Position numbers and translations under genes: made by a program
Shown here: positions 1 to 9,185 of the stretch, one piece after another
Layout: each line of letters begins with the position of its first letter
Numbering within the stretch: the first letter of the stretch is position 1
The notes under the pieces: model-generated
What the model was told of the DNA's origin: nothing
The model's input: only the letters and a program-made list of their open reading frames with translations
The model's database searches: none
Assembly (NCBI GenBank): GCA_934728355.1
Contig: CAKVEA010000002.1
Span: forward strand, 128,695-192,694
Length of the DNA: 64,000 bases
Reading direction: 5' to 3'
Source: an uncultured Eubacteriales bacterium
GTDB taxonomy: Bacteria; Bacillota; Clostridia; Oscillospirales; Acutalibacteraceae

Positions 1-478
1 TTAAAATTTCAATAAATTTTTCATTTTCAAATTTGTAAAAATAATCGAAAGTATTTTCAAGAGCTTTTTCTTTTAATGAAACCAATTCACTTTCGGTAGA
101 AATTCTAAAATTTGGCGAAATACCGAGTTTATAAAAATTTTCTTTTACTAAATTGTTGCAAAAACTATGTATAGTACCGATAGATGCAGATTTAACAAGC
201 ATCTGTTGTTTATGAAGATTTAAATCTTTGGGGTTTTTCAAAATTAAATCGGAAAGGTTTTTTAATATACGGTCTTTCATTTCTTGAGCAGCGGCATTAG
301 TAAAAGTGACTATTAGAAATCTGTCAAGGTCAATAGGATTTTTTTCATTAGTAATTCTCTCAATTACTCTTTGAACTAGAACAGAAGTTTTTCCGGAACC
401 GGCTGCAGCCGAAACTAAAACCGTCCCACCGATGGAGTTAATTGCATCAATTTGGTTTTTTGTCCATTTGTTTGCCAT
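1..478 (-). CDS. addA: ATP-dependent helicase/nuclease subunit A, N-terminal part (cut by window edge)
   Basis: The first 159 residues of AddA can be read on the minus strand and the frame runs off the left edge without a stop. AddA is the UvrD-type helicase and nuclease subunit of the AddAB complex, which resects double-strand breaks for RecA. The protein opens MANKWTKNQIDAI, followed by the Walker A motif SAAAGSGKTSVL at about residues 22-33 and the FTNAAAQEM motif, both typical of superfamily 1 helicases. The ATG at 476-478 lies inside the 3' end of addB, giving a 32-base overlap and suggesting translational coupling. The order addB-addA is the usual Firmicutes order. Family assignment is firm; the rest of the gene is outside the window. 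Confidence 0.93.
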   Translation of the reverse strand, partial: MANKWTKNQIDAINSIGGTVLVSAAAGSGKTSVLVQRVIERITNEKNPIDLDRFLIVTFTNAAAQEMKDRILKNLSDLILKNPKDLNLHKQQMLVKSASIGTIHSFCNNLVKENFYKLGISPNFRISTESELVSLKEKALENTFDYFYKFENEKFIEIL

Positions 479-3400
479 TTTCGAGCTCACTTTCCTTCAT
501 TTTTTCTATAGTAAATTCATTAGTCATAGGATTTACATCAATAAAATAATCATTTTCATATCCGCATATGCATTTGTACTTACACCACTTACACAAGGAA
601 TCATTTTTATTACACCTGGGATTTGCAGAAAATTTCCCGTTTAAAATATCATTTCCCATAGTCTTTATCAACTTTTTTATGTATCTATATATGACTTCAA
701 GATTCTCTTCGCTTATTAGAGAATCAGATTTTTTGATTTCTCCATTTTTTATGGTAGCAGGGATAAATTTTCCTGATGCATCTTTTTCCATACCTTTTAT
801 TACATCTTGATTATCTATTATTAAACCGTTCATCTTTAATTTTTTTTCTATATCGTCAAAAACTTTTTTTGAGTTATTACCCGAAAAACTTTGAGCGACG
901 GGTTTTATAGCATTAAAATAAAGTATTCCTGCAGGTTTTAAATTTTTAAGACTTTCCATACCATTTTTAGAAATTGTTAAAAGATATATAAGCATTTGCA
1001 TATTAAGTCCATAAAAAACATCTGAAAGTTTAAAAGTTTTAGTTCCTGTCTTGTAATCAATTATTCTAACGTAATTTCCGGAACTGTTTCTCATAATATC
1101 TGCTCTGTCGACTTTTCCTTCTATAGTTATATTTGAATTCTCTGAAACGGGAAAATTTAAAGGTTTTACTTTTCCGTGCTTTGAAATTTCTATTTCTGTA
1201 TCAAAGACTTTGAATTCAGATTGATCAAATTCTTCTTTAAAATGTTTCATTAAAAAAATTACCGAATTCTTCAATCTTTCAATGGTATATAGGAAAAATT
1301 TAGGCTTATTTTCCAAGCCTCCCAATTTTTGATTTATATAATTTTCTAAAAGATTAGAAATTTCTTTTTCAATTTCTTCCTGCGTAAAAGAAAAGTCAGA
1401 TTTAACACCATATTTTTTAAATAGTTTTTCAAAGAGATAATGAATAAGTGTTCCGTAGTCCATAAAGTTGAAATCTGCTAAATTTTTAGGTTTTATTTTA
1501 AGTCCGTATTCACAAAAATACGCAAATCTGCATTTATGATACTTTTCTATTTGAGAAGCTGAAAGTTTTAAATTTTCTTTAAATAAATCTTTTGCATTTT
1601 CCGGGACTTTAAAATTAAAACGGTCTTCATCTAAATAAAGTTTTATTGATTCACACTTTTTCTTGTATTCTTCGTCGCATGAAAGAAATTTTTCTAAAAT
1701 TCTTGAAATTTTGCTACCGGAGTTTTTTATTCCAGCATAGACTTCAAATGCTGTACTTTTTGATAAAATAAAGTCCTGATCTGAAAAATTACTTCTGTGT
1801 AAAATCCTTATATATGGGAAAATATCTCTTATTTCCTTGATTATTTCTGAAGGAAATTTACTTTTTTTAAATGAGTCAGCTGAAGGCCAGCTAATAAAAA
1901 GTTTTTCTTTTGCAGAAGAAACCGCTGTATAAGCAATAAATCTTTCTTTCATTAGAAATATTTCTCTTGTATCTTTAATTTCAGCACCTAAAGAGGATAT
2001 ATAACTGACTTCTTTATCGGTAAATATTTCAGAACTACTTGGAACTTTTGGAAATTCACCATTTACAGCACCTATAATAAATGCTACTTTAGAGCCAGTT
2101 AAATTTGATCGTTCGACACTTGAAACAGTAACATTATCTACACATTGTGGAACATAAGAAAAATCTGTAAAATTAAGTGCAAGTTTAAAAATCTCCAAGT
2201 ATTTTCTCGAGGATATCTTTTTTTCCGAAAGAGCATTTGCAACTTCATTTAAAACCTCCATAGTTACATCCCAAATCATTGCATGTTTTTCGGCAGATTG
2301 GCTACTTGAAACTTCTAAATTTTCGCAAAATATTTTTAAATTTTCAGGTGCATTTATGTCAATTAATAACTTATATAAAGCAGTGGAAATTTCTTTACCC
2401 GAAGCCTTATATATTCTCTTTTTGAATTTTTCTATAGGACCTAAAAACCGTTCACGCAAAGAGTTAATTTTTTGAAGATATTCTATATCTTCCGGTTCAA
2501 ATTCTTTATAATACCCTTTTGGATGAGCTTCAAAATTTTTCATCCACATTTCTGATTTTATATTCCACATTAAAACATAGTTTTCTAAGACAGATACTTC
2601 TTCAGATGTAAATCCTGCCAGACCGGTTTTAAGATATCTTAAAACATCCTCCGGACTAAAATTATTGTGCAATATATCGAAGGCTGATATCATAAGAATA
2701 ATTAAATTTTTATTAAAAAGTTTTTCAGGGACGTCCATAAAATATGGTATATTATGTCTTTTCAAAGAACTTTTTAAATAATTTTCATATAGATTCATAT
2801 CTCGGGTAAGAATAACAAAATCTTTGTATCTATAGTTTTTTTCACAAATCAATTTTTGAATATTTCCAGCAACGTATTCACATTCATCGTTAAGGTCAAA
2901 AGCATTATAAATTGAAATATTTTCAGGAGACTCTAAAAATTTAATTTTACTCGGTTTGAATATATTTTCTTCAAGAAGTTTAAGATCTTCATTTTTTGTA
3001 TTTTCTCCGTTAATTTCTATTTCATTAACGTCACGAGGAATTTCAGAAGCTATTTTTTTTATTTTAGAAATAGTTTTTTGAACAGGCAAAAAAAGACTAT
3101 ACTCGGGGAATTCGTTAGCCGAAGTATCTATGCAAAAAGACATATAAACATCTTCGACTTGAACTATAATCTCCTTTATAATTGAAAATTGTTGAGCAGT
3201 AAAATTACTAAAGCCATCAAAGAAAAAAGTGTAATCTTCAAATACATGACCGGAAGATATCATATCCTCGAGAACATTAAGATTATCCATAGGGTCACTA
3301 AAATCTTCATTTATCATTTCTTCATAAGTTTCATAAATTGAAATTATTTCTTTTATTTTCTGTTTAAGTATTCCTTCTTTGCAATTATCATATATTTTTT

Positions 3401-3812
3401 TAAGAGACTCTTTATTTATTTTATTTGCTTTAAATTCATGAATAGTTTCCAAAATAAGCTCAGCAAGATTAATATCTGCATAGCTTTTTTTATACATCTC
3501 AAGACTGGATTTTGATTTTTCTATTGCTTGACTAACCATTATTATTTGTGAAACATCACTTTTTACATTTGGCTTTGGAATCCTCAAAATACCGGAAACA
3601 AAATCAACCATTCTTGAAAAACTAAGGACTTTTATTTTGCTGAAATCCTTATTACCCAAAAAATCCAGCATAAACTTCTCTTTTTCAAAAGACATCTGTT
3701 CCGGAACAACTATTATTATTTTTTTATTACCATTTTTAACTTTTTCGAGTACAATTTTATTTATTCTAGCCGACTTACCCGAATTTGCTCTTCCTAAAAT
3801 AAAATTTACCAT
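447..3812 (-). CDS. addB: ATP-dependent helicase/deoxyribonuclease subunit B
   Basis: AddB partners AddA in the break-processing helicase-nuclease. The N-terminus carries the Walker A motif GRANSGKS at residues 7-14, and the C-terminal RecB-type nuclease shows the motif IIDYKTG. The cysteines expected to hold the AddB iron-sulfur cluster are visible: one in KYHKCRFAYF and a C-terminal group in CNKNDSLCKWCKYKC. The length of about 1,121 residues is normal for the family. The open frame begins five codons further upstream, but the sequence GGAAGTG sits six bases before the ATG at 3810-3812, so MVNFILGRANSGKS is the preferred start. The upstream region is shared with the divergent tRNA-Pro promoter. 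Confidence 0.96.
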   Translation of the reverse strand: MVNFILGRANSGKSARINKIVLEKVKNGNKKIIIVVPEQMSFEKEKFMLDFLGNKDFSKIKVLSFSRMVDFVSGILRIPKPNVKSDVSQIIMVSQAIEKSKSSLEMYKKSYADINLAELILETIHEFKANKINKESLKKIYDNCKEGILKQKIKEIISIYETYEEMINEDFSDPMDNLNVLEDMISSGHVFEDYTFFFDGFSNFTAQQFSIIKEIIVQVEDVYMSFCIDTSANEFPEYSLFLPVQKTISKIKKIASEIPRDVNEIEINGENTKNEDLKLLEENIFKPSKIKFLESPENISIYNAFDLNDECEYVAGNIQKLICEKNYRYKDFVILTRDMNLYENYLKSSLKRHNIPYFMDVPEKLFNKNLIILMISAFDILHNNFSPEDVLRYLKTGLAGFTSEEVSVLENYVLMWNIKSEMWMKNFEAHPKGYYKEFEPEDIEYLQKINSLRERFLGPIEKFKKRIYKASGKEISTALYKLLIDINAPENLKIFCENLEVSSSQSAEKHAMIWDVTMEVLNEVANALSEKKISSRKYLEIFKLALNFTDFSYVPQCVDNVTVSSVERSNLTGSKVAFIIGAVNGEFPKVPSSSEIFTDKEVSYISSLGAEIKDTREIFLMKERFIAYTAVSSAKEKLFISWPSADSFKKSKFPSEIIKEIRDIFPYIRILHRSNFSDQDFILSKSTAFEVYAGIKNSGSKISRILEKFLSCDEEYKKKCESIKLYLDEDRFNFKVPENAKDLFKENLKLSASQIEKYHKCRFAYFCEYGLKIKPKNLADFNFMDYGTLIHYLFEKLFKKYGVKSDFSFTQEEIEKEISNLLENYINQKLGGLENKPKFFLYTIERLKNSVIFLMKHFKEEFDQSEFKVFDTEIEISKHGKVKPLNFPVSENSNITIEGKVDRADIMRNSSGNYVRIIDYKTGTKTFKLSDVFYGLNMQMLIYLLTISKNGMESLKNLKPAGILYFNAIKPVAQSFSGNNSKKVFDDIEKKLKMNGLIIDNQDVIKGMEKDASGKFIPATIKNGEIKKSDSLISEENLEVIYRYIKKLIKTMGNDILNGKFSANPRCNKNDSLCKWCKYKCICGYENDYFIDVNPMTNEFTIEKMKESELENGKQMDKKPN

Positions 3813-3876
3813 ATAAATCACTTCCATAACATTTAAATTAATTATATCACTAAAAATAAATTTTTAAAATTATATA

Positions 3877-3905
3877 TTGACAATCAAATTTCAATAGTGT
3901 ATGAT
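3877..3905 (+). promoter_or_regulatory. Sigma-A type promoter of the tRNA-Pro gene
   Basis: A perfect TTGACA at 3877-3882 and TATGAT at 3900-3905 are separated by 17 bases. The tRNA begins 31 bases after the -10 box, which suits a short leader. Confidence 0.85.
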
Positions 3906-3936
3906 ATAAATATCTTAAAGTAAAAACAGAATATTT

Positions 3937-4013
3937 CGAGGTGTAGCTCAGTTTGGTAGAGTGCTTGGTTTGGGACCAAGATGCCGCAGGTTCGAGTCCT
4001 GTCACCTCGACCA
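3937..4013 (+). tRNA. tRNA-Pro (anticodon TGG)
   Basis: A full cloverleaf can be folded. The acceptor stem pairs CGAGGTG with CACCTCG. The anticodon stem pairs CTTGG with CCAAG around the loop TTTGGGA, giving TGG at 3971-3973. The T-arm contains GGTTCGAGTCC, and the CCA end is encoded at 4011-4013. It has its own promoter and terminator. It also marks the edge of the restriction-modification and integrase-remnant region, a common position for integrated DNA, although I saw no repeat of its 3' end further right. Confidence 0.95.
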
Positions 4014-4018
4014 TAATT

Positions 4019-4053
4019 AAGCAGTAAATTTAATTTACTGCTTATTTTTTGTC
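4019..4053 (+). terminator. Intrinsic terminator after tRNA-Pro
   Basis: A perfect 12-base inverted repeat (AAGCAGTAAATT at 4019-4030 against 4032-4043) is followed by a T-rich run. Confidence 0.8.
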
Positions 4054-4417
4054 AAAATTTAAGAAAATTTATAAACACTTAAAAGCTATTAAATATGTTT
4101 CTTTCAAAGATAATTTGAACGCAGAGATATTTTTTATTGTTCTATGAAATTTCTAAAAATGCTATAAAATTCTCTTATTTTTCTCTGTAAAGTATTTCTG
4201 AAAAATTTTTATATATATTTCCGGAAAGGTAAAATTAAGTACAAATAACTTATGAAAAATTCTATTGATTATGCAATTCAAAATGATGAATGCTGATGAA
4301 TCAAGAAAAAATAATTAATAAGTAATTAAAACGCTTATGGCGTTTTGGCGTTTTTTATTGACTTCTTATTTTTTATCATGATAAAATATTATAAGATTAA
4401 TTAATGGAGCTAAATAT
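4054..4417. other. Non-coding stretch with a terminator-like hairpin
   Basis: No gene is recognisable between the tRNA terminator and the small ribbon-helix-helix gene. A hairpin AAAACGC / GCGTTTT at 4328-4346 is followed by GGCGTTTTTT and looks like a rho-independent terminator on the plus strand. It may be what remains of a lost upstream gene, and it would insulate the restriction-modification operon from the tRNA. Confidence 0.5.
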
Positions 4418-4576
4418 ATGAAAGATATAAGAATAAGTATTAGATTAACAGAAGAAGAACATTTTAAATTGAAGTTACTTGCTATGAAAAAGAAAAAAAG
4501 TATCCAAGCATTAATGTATGACTATATAAAAAAAGAGTTAAAAAAGGAGGAAAATAAAAATAATGAAAAGAATTAA
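4418..4576 (+). CDS. Small ribbon-helix-helix (Arc/CopG-like) protein, candidate controller
   Basis: A 52-residue open frame starts MKDIRISIRLTEEEHFKLKL and is rich in lysine. The short N-terminal beta strand with alternating residues, followed by TEEEHFKL and a second helix with SIQALMYDYIKKEL, fits the ribbon-helix-helix DNA-binding fold. GGAG at 4406-4409 lies eight bases before the ATG. Its stop overlaps the first methyltransferase start by 14 bases, so the two are very likely translated from one message. Small DNA-binding controllers often precede restriction-modification genes, and regulation of this operon is therefore a reasonable inference. An antitoxin-like role is the alternative, but no toxin gene is adjacent. 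Confidence 0.7.
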   Translation: MKDIRISIRLTEEEHFKLKLLAMKKKKSIQALMYDYIKKELKKEENKNNEKN

Positions 4577-5717
4577 AGCTTTATCATTATTTGCAAACGT
4601 TGGAATTGCAGAAACCTATTTAAATGATATTGGCATTGATGTTGTTTTAGCAAATGAAATAGATGAACAAAGAGCAAAATTTTATAAGCATTTATATCCT
4701 GATGTTACAGTTATTCCAGGGGATATAACAAACAATGAAATTGAATCTCAAATAATAAAATTAGCAAAAGAAAACAAAGTTGACTTGGTTATGGCAACGC
4801 CACCATGTCAAGGTATGAGTACAGTAGGAAAAAAAGATAAAAATGATGAAAGAAATAAATTAATAAAATACGCAGTAAATATTATAAAAGAAATTCAACC
4901 AAAATTTATATTTTTTGAAAATGTTCCTGAACAATTGAAAACATATATTGAATATAATGGAGAGAAAATATTAATACCTGATTATTTAAAAGAAGAATTT
5001 GGAAATAAGTATGTATTTAATGATAATTATATTATTAATGCTTCTGATTATGGTGTCCCACAATTAAGAGAAAGATCTATTATTTTGTTAGTAAGAAAAG
5101 ACTTGAATAAGAAATGGAATTATCCTGAAAAAGATAAAAAAATAGTAACACTTGATGAGGCAATTGGTAATTTGCCTTCACTAGATCCAGAAATTTACGA
5201 TATAGAATATAAAAATTTAATAAAAATATTTCCAGACTTTGAAAAGAAAAAAAATATTGGATTAAGTGTTTCAAAATGGCATTATCCACCAAAGCATATT
5301 TATAGACAAGTATATAGTTTAATGCATACACCTTCCGGAAAAACGGCTTTTGATAATATAGATAAATTTAAACCTAGAAAACAAGATGGTAGCTTAACGA
5401 AAGGATTTAAAAATACTTATAAAAGACAAGAATGGGAAAAACCAGCATTTACAGTGACTATGTACAATAGAACAATAGGGTCACAAAATAATGTACATCC
5501 AGGTAGATATATCGGAAAAGATAATGAGGGGTATGATTTGTATTCTGATGCCAGAGTATTAACAATATATGAATTGATGTTAGTATCATCTTTACCAAAA
5601 AATTGGGATATTCCTAGCTGGGCATCTGATCATTTCATTAGACAAGTTATTGGAGAAGGAATACCGCCTTTGCTAGTAAAAAAAATCATGATGGAGTTAA
5701 ACAATATTTATGAATAG
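4563..5717 (+). CDS. DNA (cytosine-5-)-methyltransferase, first of a tandem pair
   Basis: This 384-residue enzyme would transfer methyl from S-adenosylmethionine to C5 of cytosine in a specific site. It shows the ordered m5C motifs: the SAM-binding motif I in variant form (LSLFANVGIAETYL), the catalytic motif IV TPPCQGMS with its cysteine near residue 82, motif VI FFENVPE, motif VIII GVPQLRERSI, and a C-terminal motif X near IRQVIGEGIPP. AGGAGG at 4545-4550 precedes the ATG by 12 bases. The stop lies inside the next gene, which is a clear paralogue, so the two arose by duplication. The pair plus an HNH endonuclease points to a type II system with an asymmetric site, each enzyme modifying one strand. 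Confidence 0.93.
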   Translation: MKRIKALSLFANVGIAETYLNDIGIDVVLANEIDEQRAKFYKHLYPDVTVIPGDITNNEIESQIIKLAKENKVDLVMATPPCQGMSTVGKKDKNDERNKLIKYAVNIIKEIQPKFIFFENVPEQLKTYIEYNGEKILIPDYLKEEFGNKYVFNDNYIINASDYGVPQLRERSIILLVRKDLNKKWNYPEKDKKIVTLDEAIGNLPSLDPEIYDIEYKNLIKIFPDFEKKKNIGLSVSKWHYPPKHIYRQVYSLMHTPSGKTAFDNIDKFKPRKQDGSLTKGFKNTYKRQEWEKPAFTVTMYNRTIGSQNNVHPGRYIGKDNEGYDLYSDARVLTIYELMLVSSLPKNWDIPSWASDHFIRQVIGEGIPPLLVKKIMMELNNIYE

Positions 5718-6849
5718 ATTAAAAGGATTATCATTATTTGCAAATGTCGGTATTGCAGAAACATATTTAAAAGCAACGGGCATTGATATATTGGTTGCAA
5801 ATGAAATAAATGAAACCAGAGCTAAATTTTATAATCATTTATATCCAGATTGTAATATGATAGTTGGTGACATAACCGATAAAAAAATTCAACAAAAAGT
5901 TTTAGAAGAAAGTAAAAAACTAAATATAGATTTTGTTATTGCAACACCGCCTTGTCAAGGCATGAGTTTGGCAGGAACTATGGATCCTTTAGATAAGAGA
6001 AATCAACTTATTTATTATGCTATTGAAATAATAAAAGAATTAAAGCCTAAATATATATTACTAGAAAATGTCCCTCAAGCATTAAAGACAAAAATTAAAA
6101 TTGATAATGAATATATATTAATACCTGATTATATTCATAAAGAATTGGAAAATAACTATATATTTGCTAATCAAAATTTAATTAGTGCAATGGATTATGA
6201 AGTGCCTCAGATGAGGAAAAGAAATATTTATCTAATTAGTAGAAAAGATATGGATTGTATATGGCAAGTACCCGAAAAAAAACAACAAATTACACTTAGA
6301 GATGCAATATTTAATTTACCATCTGTAGATCCATTTTTAAAAGAAGGTATTGATGAAACACTCAAATTATTTCCTGATTTTGAAATGAAAAAGGCAAATG
6401 CATTAAAGATTTCTAAATGGCATCATCCACCAACTCATGCAAAGAAACATGTTATTGCAATGATGCATACACCTTCAGGAATGACAGCATTTGATAATGA
6501 AATATATTATCCAAAAAAGGATAATGGTGAAAGAGTTAATGGCCATTATAATACATACAGAAGATATTCATGGGATAAACCCGCAAGAACAATAACTCAA
6601 AATAATGGTGTTATTTCTTCTCTTTGTTGTGTTCATCCTGGAAAAGAATATATATTAAATAATGAAACTCTATATTCAGATCCGCGATGTTTAACCATAT
6701 ATGAATTGTTAATTGTTTTTTCATTACCAACAGATTGGAATGTACCAGAATGGGCAGATGACAGTTTAATTAGAAGTGTTATTGGCGAAGGTATTCCTCC
6801 AAAGTTGATAAAAAATTTAACTGAGAATCTAACAAAAAATTTAAACTGA
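5710..6849 (+). CDS. DNA (cytosine-5-)-methyltransferase, second of a tandem pair
   Basis: This 379-residue paralogue of the preceding enzyme overlaps it by eight bases. The N-termini are nearly the same (MNRLKGLSLFANVGIAETYL), as is the catalytic motif TPPCQGMS. It also has LLENVPQ (motif VI), EVPQMRKRNI (motif VIII) and a C-terminal LIRSVIGEGIPP. The target-recognition region between the motif VIII segment and motif X is where the two copies differ most, as expected if they recognise different strands of an asymmetric site. Its stop codon lies in a hairpin shared with the convergent endonuclease gene. Confidence 0.93.
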   Translation: MNRLKGLSLFANVGIAETYLKATGIDILVANEINETRAKFYNHLYPDCNMIVGDITDKKIQQKVLEESKKLNIDFVIATPPCQGMSLAGTMDPLDKRNQLIYYAIEIIKELKPKYILLENVPQALKTKIKIDNEYILIPDYIHKELENNYIFANQNLISAMDYEVPQMRKRNIYLISRKDMDCIWQVPEKKQQITLRDAIFNLPSVDPFLKEGIDETLKLFPDFEMKKANALKISKWHHPPTHAKKHVIAMMHTPSGMTAFDNEIYYPKKDNGERVNGHYNTYRRYSWDKPARTITQNNGVISSLCCVHPGKEYILNNETLYSDPRCLTIYELLIVFSLPTDWNVPEWADDSLIRSVIGEGIPPKLIKNLTENLTKNLN

Positions 6850-6875
6850 GAATTTTTTATTCTCAGTTTATTTAT
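6841..6875. terminator. Bidirectional terminator between methyltransferase and endonuclease genes
   Basis: An inverted repeat AAACTGAGA (6843-6851) / TCTCAGTTT (6861-6869) encloses a T/A-rich loop and overlaps both stop codons. It would end convergent transcripts from both sides. Confidence 0.6.
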
Positions 6876-8100
6876 AGTATTTTGAAAATAATTCTCCAAA
6901 AGTTATGTTTAATCCTGTTCTTTTTAAATGTTGTTCTCTTAAATCATATAATTTCTTTACTAATTCTAATCTGGTTGCCTCATCACCTAAATGTATTGCG
7001 GAATGGCAAATAGGGCAAATTGATACTATATTTTCTACTCTATCAATATTTATAGAAAAATCTTTTTGACTAGCCATTGGTATAAGATGGTGAGCTTCCA
7101 TATAAGGCTTTCCAAGTTTCGAGATAAATGTCTTATGTTCAGGATTAATTAAGCACTGATAATTCGCAATATCTAGAGCAGTTTTTGCAATACGTGCATT
7201 TGTCTTATATCTAGTAACATTACCTCTCTTATATGGAATGGGTTGTCTGTTATTCTGTTTAAAAAATTTTGGACTTGATAAATCATACACATATGAAGTA
7301 ATAATTTTGTTCTGATTAACATCATTCCCAGATTCATTTTCATTAACTTCTTCAATACCATCATTTAATGTTAATGTTAATTCTGGCTCTTTATTATAGA
7401 TTGAAAATCTTTTAATTTTTTCGAGATAATGATTCTTAGTATATTCTGAAAGTTTATAAATATTATCTTCTTCTGTTACAATTCCAAAACTTTTTAATAG
7501 TACTGTGAATTTCACATCTCCATATTTATTAGCTACTTTTATTGGAATTTCTCTATCTCTATCATCAGTTTTACTTAATTCAGAAATTGCATCATTATAA
7601 TTAATATTTAGGTCATGAGTAACATATAATAAATAAGCTAATCCTTTTCTAGTTATACCATTCAAATCAACAATTGATTTTAAAAATAATTTTGGAGCAT
7701 CTACATTAGAGTTACTAGATTTTATTGCGGTATTATTTCTACCAAATGATAAATTAAATATTGCATCCATAATTATTTCAATTTGTAAATCATAATTATT
7801 TTGCAAATACGCATTAAAAAATCTTATTCCATTATTTGTTATGTGGCCTCTCCCTGGTTTACTACTATAATCATAATATACTAAGCCAAAGTACCTTGTT
7901 AATTCCGATTGTTTAACAAGATATGGTCCATTTTGTGCTCCTTTGCTTAAATAAGGCAACTTTTCCTGAATTTCAACTTTAAATATATCATTACTGTACC
8001 ATACTTCTCCCCTTTTATATGAATTATAATACAATTCAAGAGATGCATAAAAAGCATCTTTCTGACCAGTTTGTTTTGGCATAATCAAACATTCTCTCAT
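6868..8100 (-). CDS. HNH-type restriction endonuclease of the adjacent methyltransferase pair
   Basis: This 410-residue protein ends in an HNH nuclease domain: EAHHLIPMASQKDF followed by the metal-site elements CPICHSAIHLGD at about residues 338-378. The N-terminal part contains a possible winged-helix stretch around LTRYFGLVYYDYSSKPGRGHIT. The gene converges on the two cytosine-5 methyltransferases and shares their terminator, so it is most likely the cleaving partner of a type II system. The ATG at 8098-8100 has GAGG eight bases upstream; an internal ATG six codons later is a weaker alternative. The recognition site cannot be read from the sequence. An independent HNH nuclease is the less likely alternative. 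Confidence 0.82.
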   Translation of the reverse strand: MRECLIMPKQTGQKDAFYASLELYYNSYKRGEVWYSNDIFKVEIQEKLPYLSKGAQNGPYLVKQSELTRYFGLVYYDYSSKPGRGHITNNGIRFFNAYLQNNYDLQIEIIMDAIFNLSFGRNNTAIKSSNSNVDAPKLFLKSIVDLNGITRKGLAYLLYVTHDLNINYNDAISELSKTDDRDREIPIKVANKYGDVKFTVLLKSFGIVTEEDNIYKLSEYTKNHYLEKIKRFSIYNKEPELTLTLNDGIEEVNENESGNDVNQNKIITSYVYDLSSPKFFKQNNRQPIPYKRGNVTRYKTNARIAKTALDIANYQCLINPEHKTFISKLGKPYMEAHHLIPMASQKDFSINIDRVENIVSICPICHSAIHLGDEATRLELVKKLYDLREQHLKRTGLNITFGELFSKYYK

Positions 8101-8510
8101 CTACTAATCCTCAATTCTCTTATTTTTATCTTTCCTTTTCATACCTCAAAAAATTCTTAAAAATCTGTAATAAAAACTCTTGACAGAATTTTCTTGCAAT
8201 GTTAATAGTTCGTTATACTAAAATAATATGATTAAAATTAATATAGTTAAAATTTTTTCGAAAATCTTTTTTGATTTCTGTTAATTCTTTTAACAAATAT
8301 GTTAACATTAGAAGATTTTTCAATAAACCTCACTAAAAAAGAAAAAGATTTAAATATGCAACATTTAAATCTTAAATATTATTAACTATATAAAGAAACC
8401 TTTGTTATAGTATATAAGTATTTTACAACTCATATTTTATAATAGCAAGTGTTTTCTTAATTTTTAATAAAAAAATGTCTATTATGAATATAATTTAAGT
8501 AATATCCTAA
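8101..8510. other. Gene-poor AT-rich spacer
   Basis: No convincing gene lies here. A 27-codon frame at 8299-8382 (starting MLTLEDFSIN) has no ribosome binding site and no recognisable family; it might be debris from the recombinase gene that follows. Confidence 0.4.
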
Positions 8511-9185
8511 CGGGTATATTTAAATAAAAAAATACTTGTTAATTACCTTACTACATCAAATTATAATCAATGTCATCATAAATATTTATTATTACTATTA
8601 CTCAGTGCAGGAATTAGAATTGGTAAAACCTTATCATTAGATTATAAAAATGATATTTACCTAAAAAAAGGAATAATAACTATAAGATTAACAACAATGA
8701 AAGATAAAAGCAGAAAATATATTATTAGTCAAACAACAAAACCATTAAATGGCATAAGAATTCTTAACTTAAACGATATAAGTAAGCAAATTTTGAAAGA
8801 TATTTATAATCGTAAAATAACAAATAAAGAACATTTATTATTTTGCATCGACAATAAAATATTATATGTTCCAAATGCAATAAATAGTTTTCTAAAAAGA
8901 TTAGATATTGATTTAAATTTAAGAATATATAAAACTAAGAACAAAAAAGGAAAAATTGTTAAAAAAACAGATATCCATACTCATATATTATTGATAAGAA
9001 CATTTGCAACTAGATGTGCTAAAACTAAAATTTCTCCTGATGTTTTAAAGAAACTATTAGGACATAAAAATATTACTGTTACAATGAAATACTGCGTTGA
9101 TGTAAATAAAGAATTTGAATTATCAGAAAACAAAAATTTGGAAACATATCTAACAAGTAAAGATATCCTTTCAAATGAATATTAA
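8511..9185 (+). pseudogene. Tyrosine recombinase/integrase, C-terminal fragment with damaged active site
   Basis: The frame from 8511 is open but has no start codon before an internal ATG at 8697. It reads as the catalytic domain of a phage-type integrase. The first catalytic arginine region LLLLLLSAGIRIGKTLSL is present, as are FATRC and the motif LLGHKNITVTMKYC. Two catalytic features look broken. The usual HxLRH box reads HTHILLIRTF, out of register by one residue. The nucleophilic tyrosine position expected after TMKY is a cysteine (TMKYCVDV). The N-terminal arm-binding domain is missing. This is most likely the relic of the integrase that brought DNA next to the tRNA-Pro. Confidence 0.8.
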
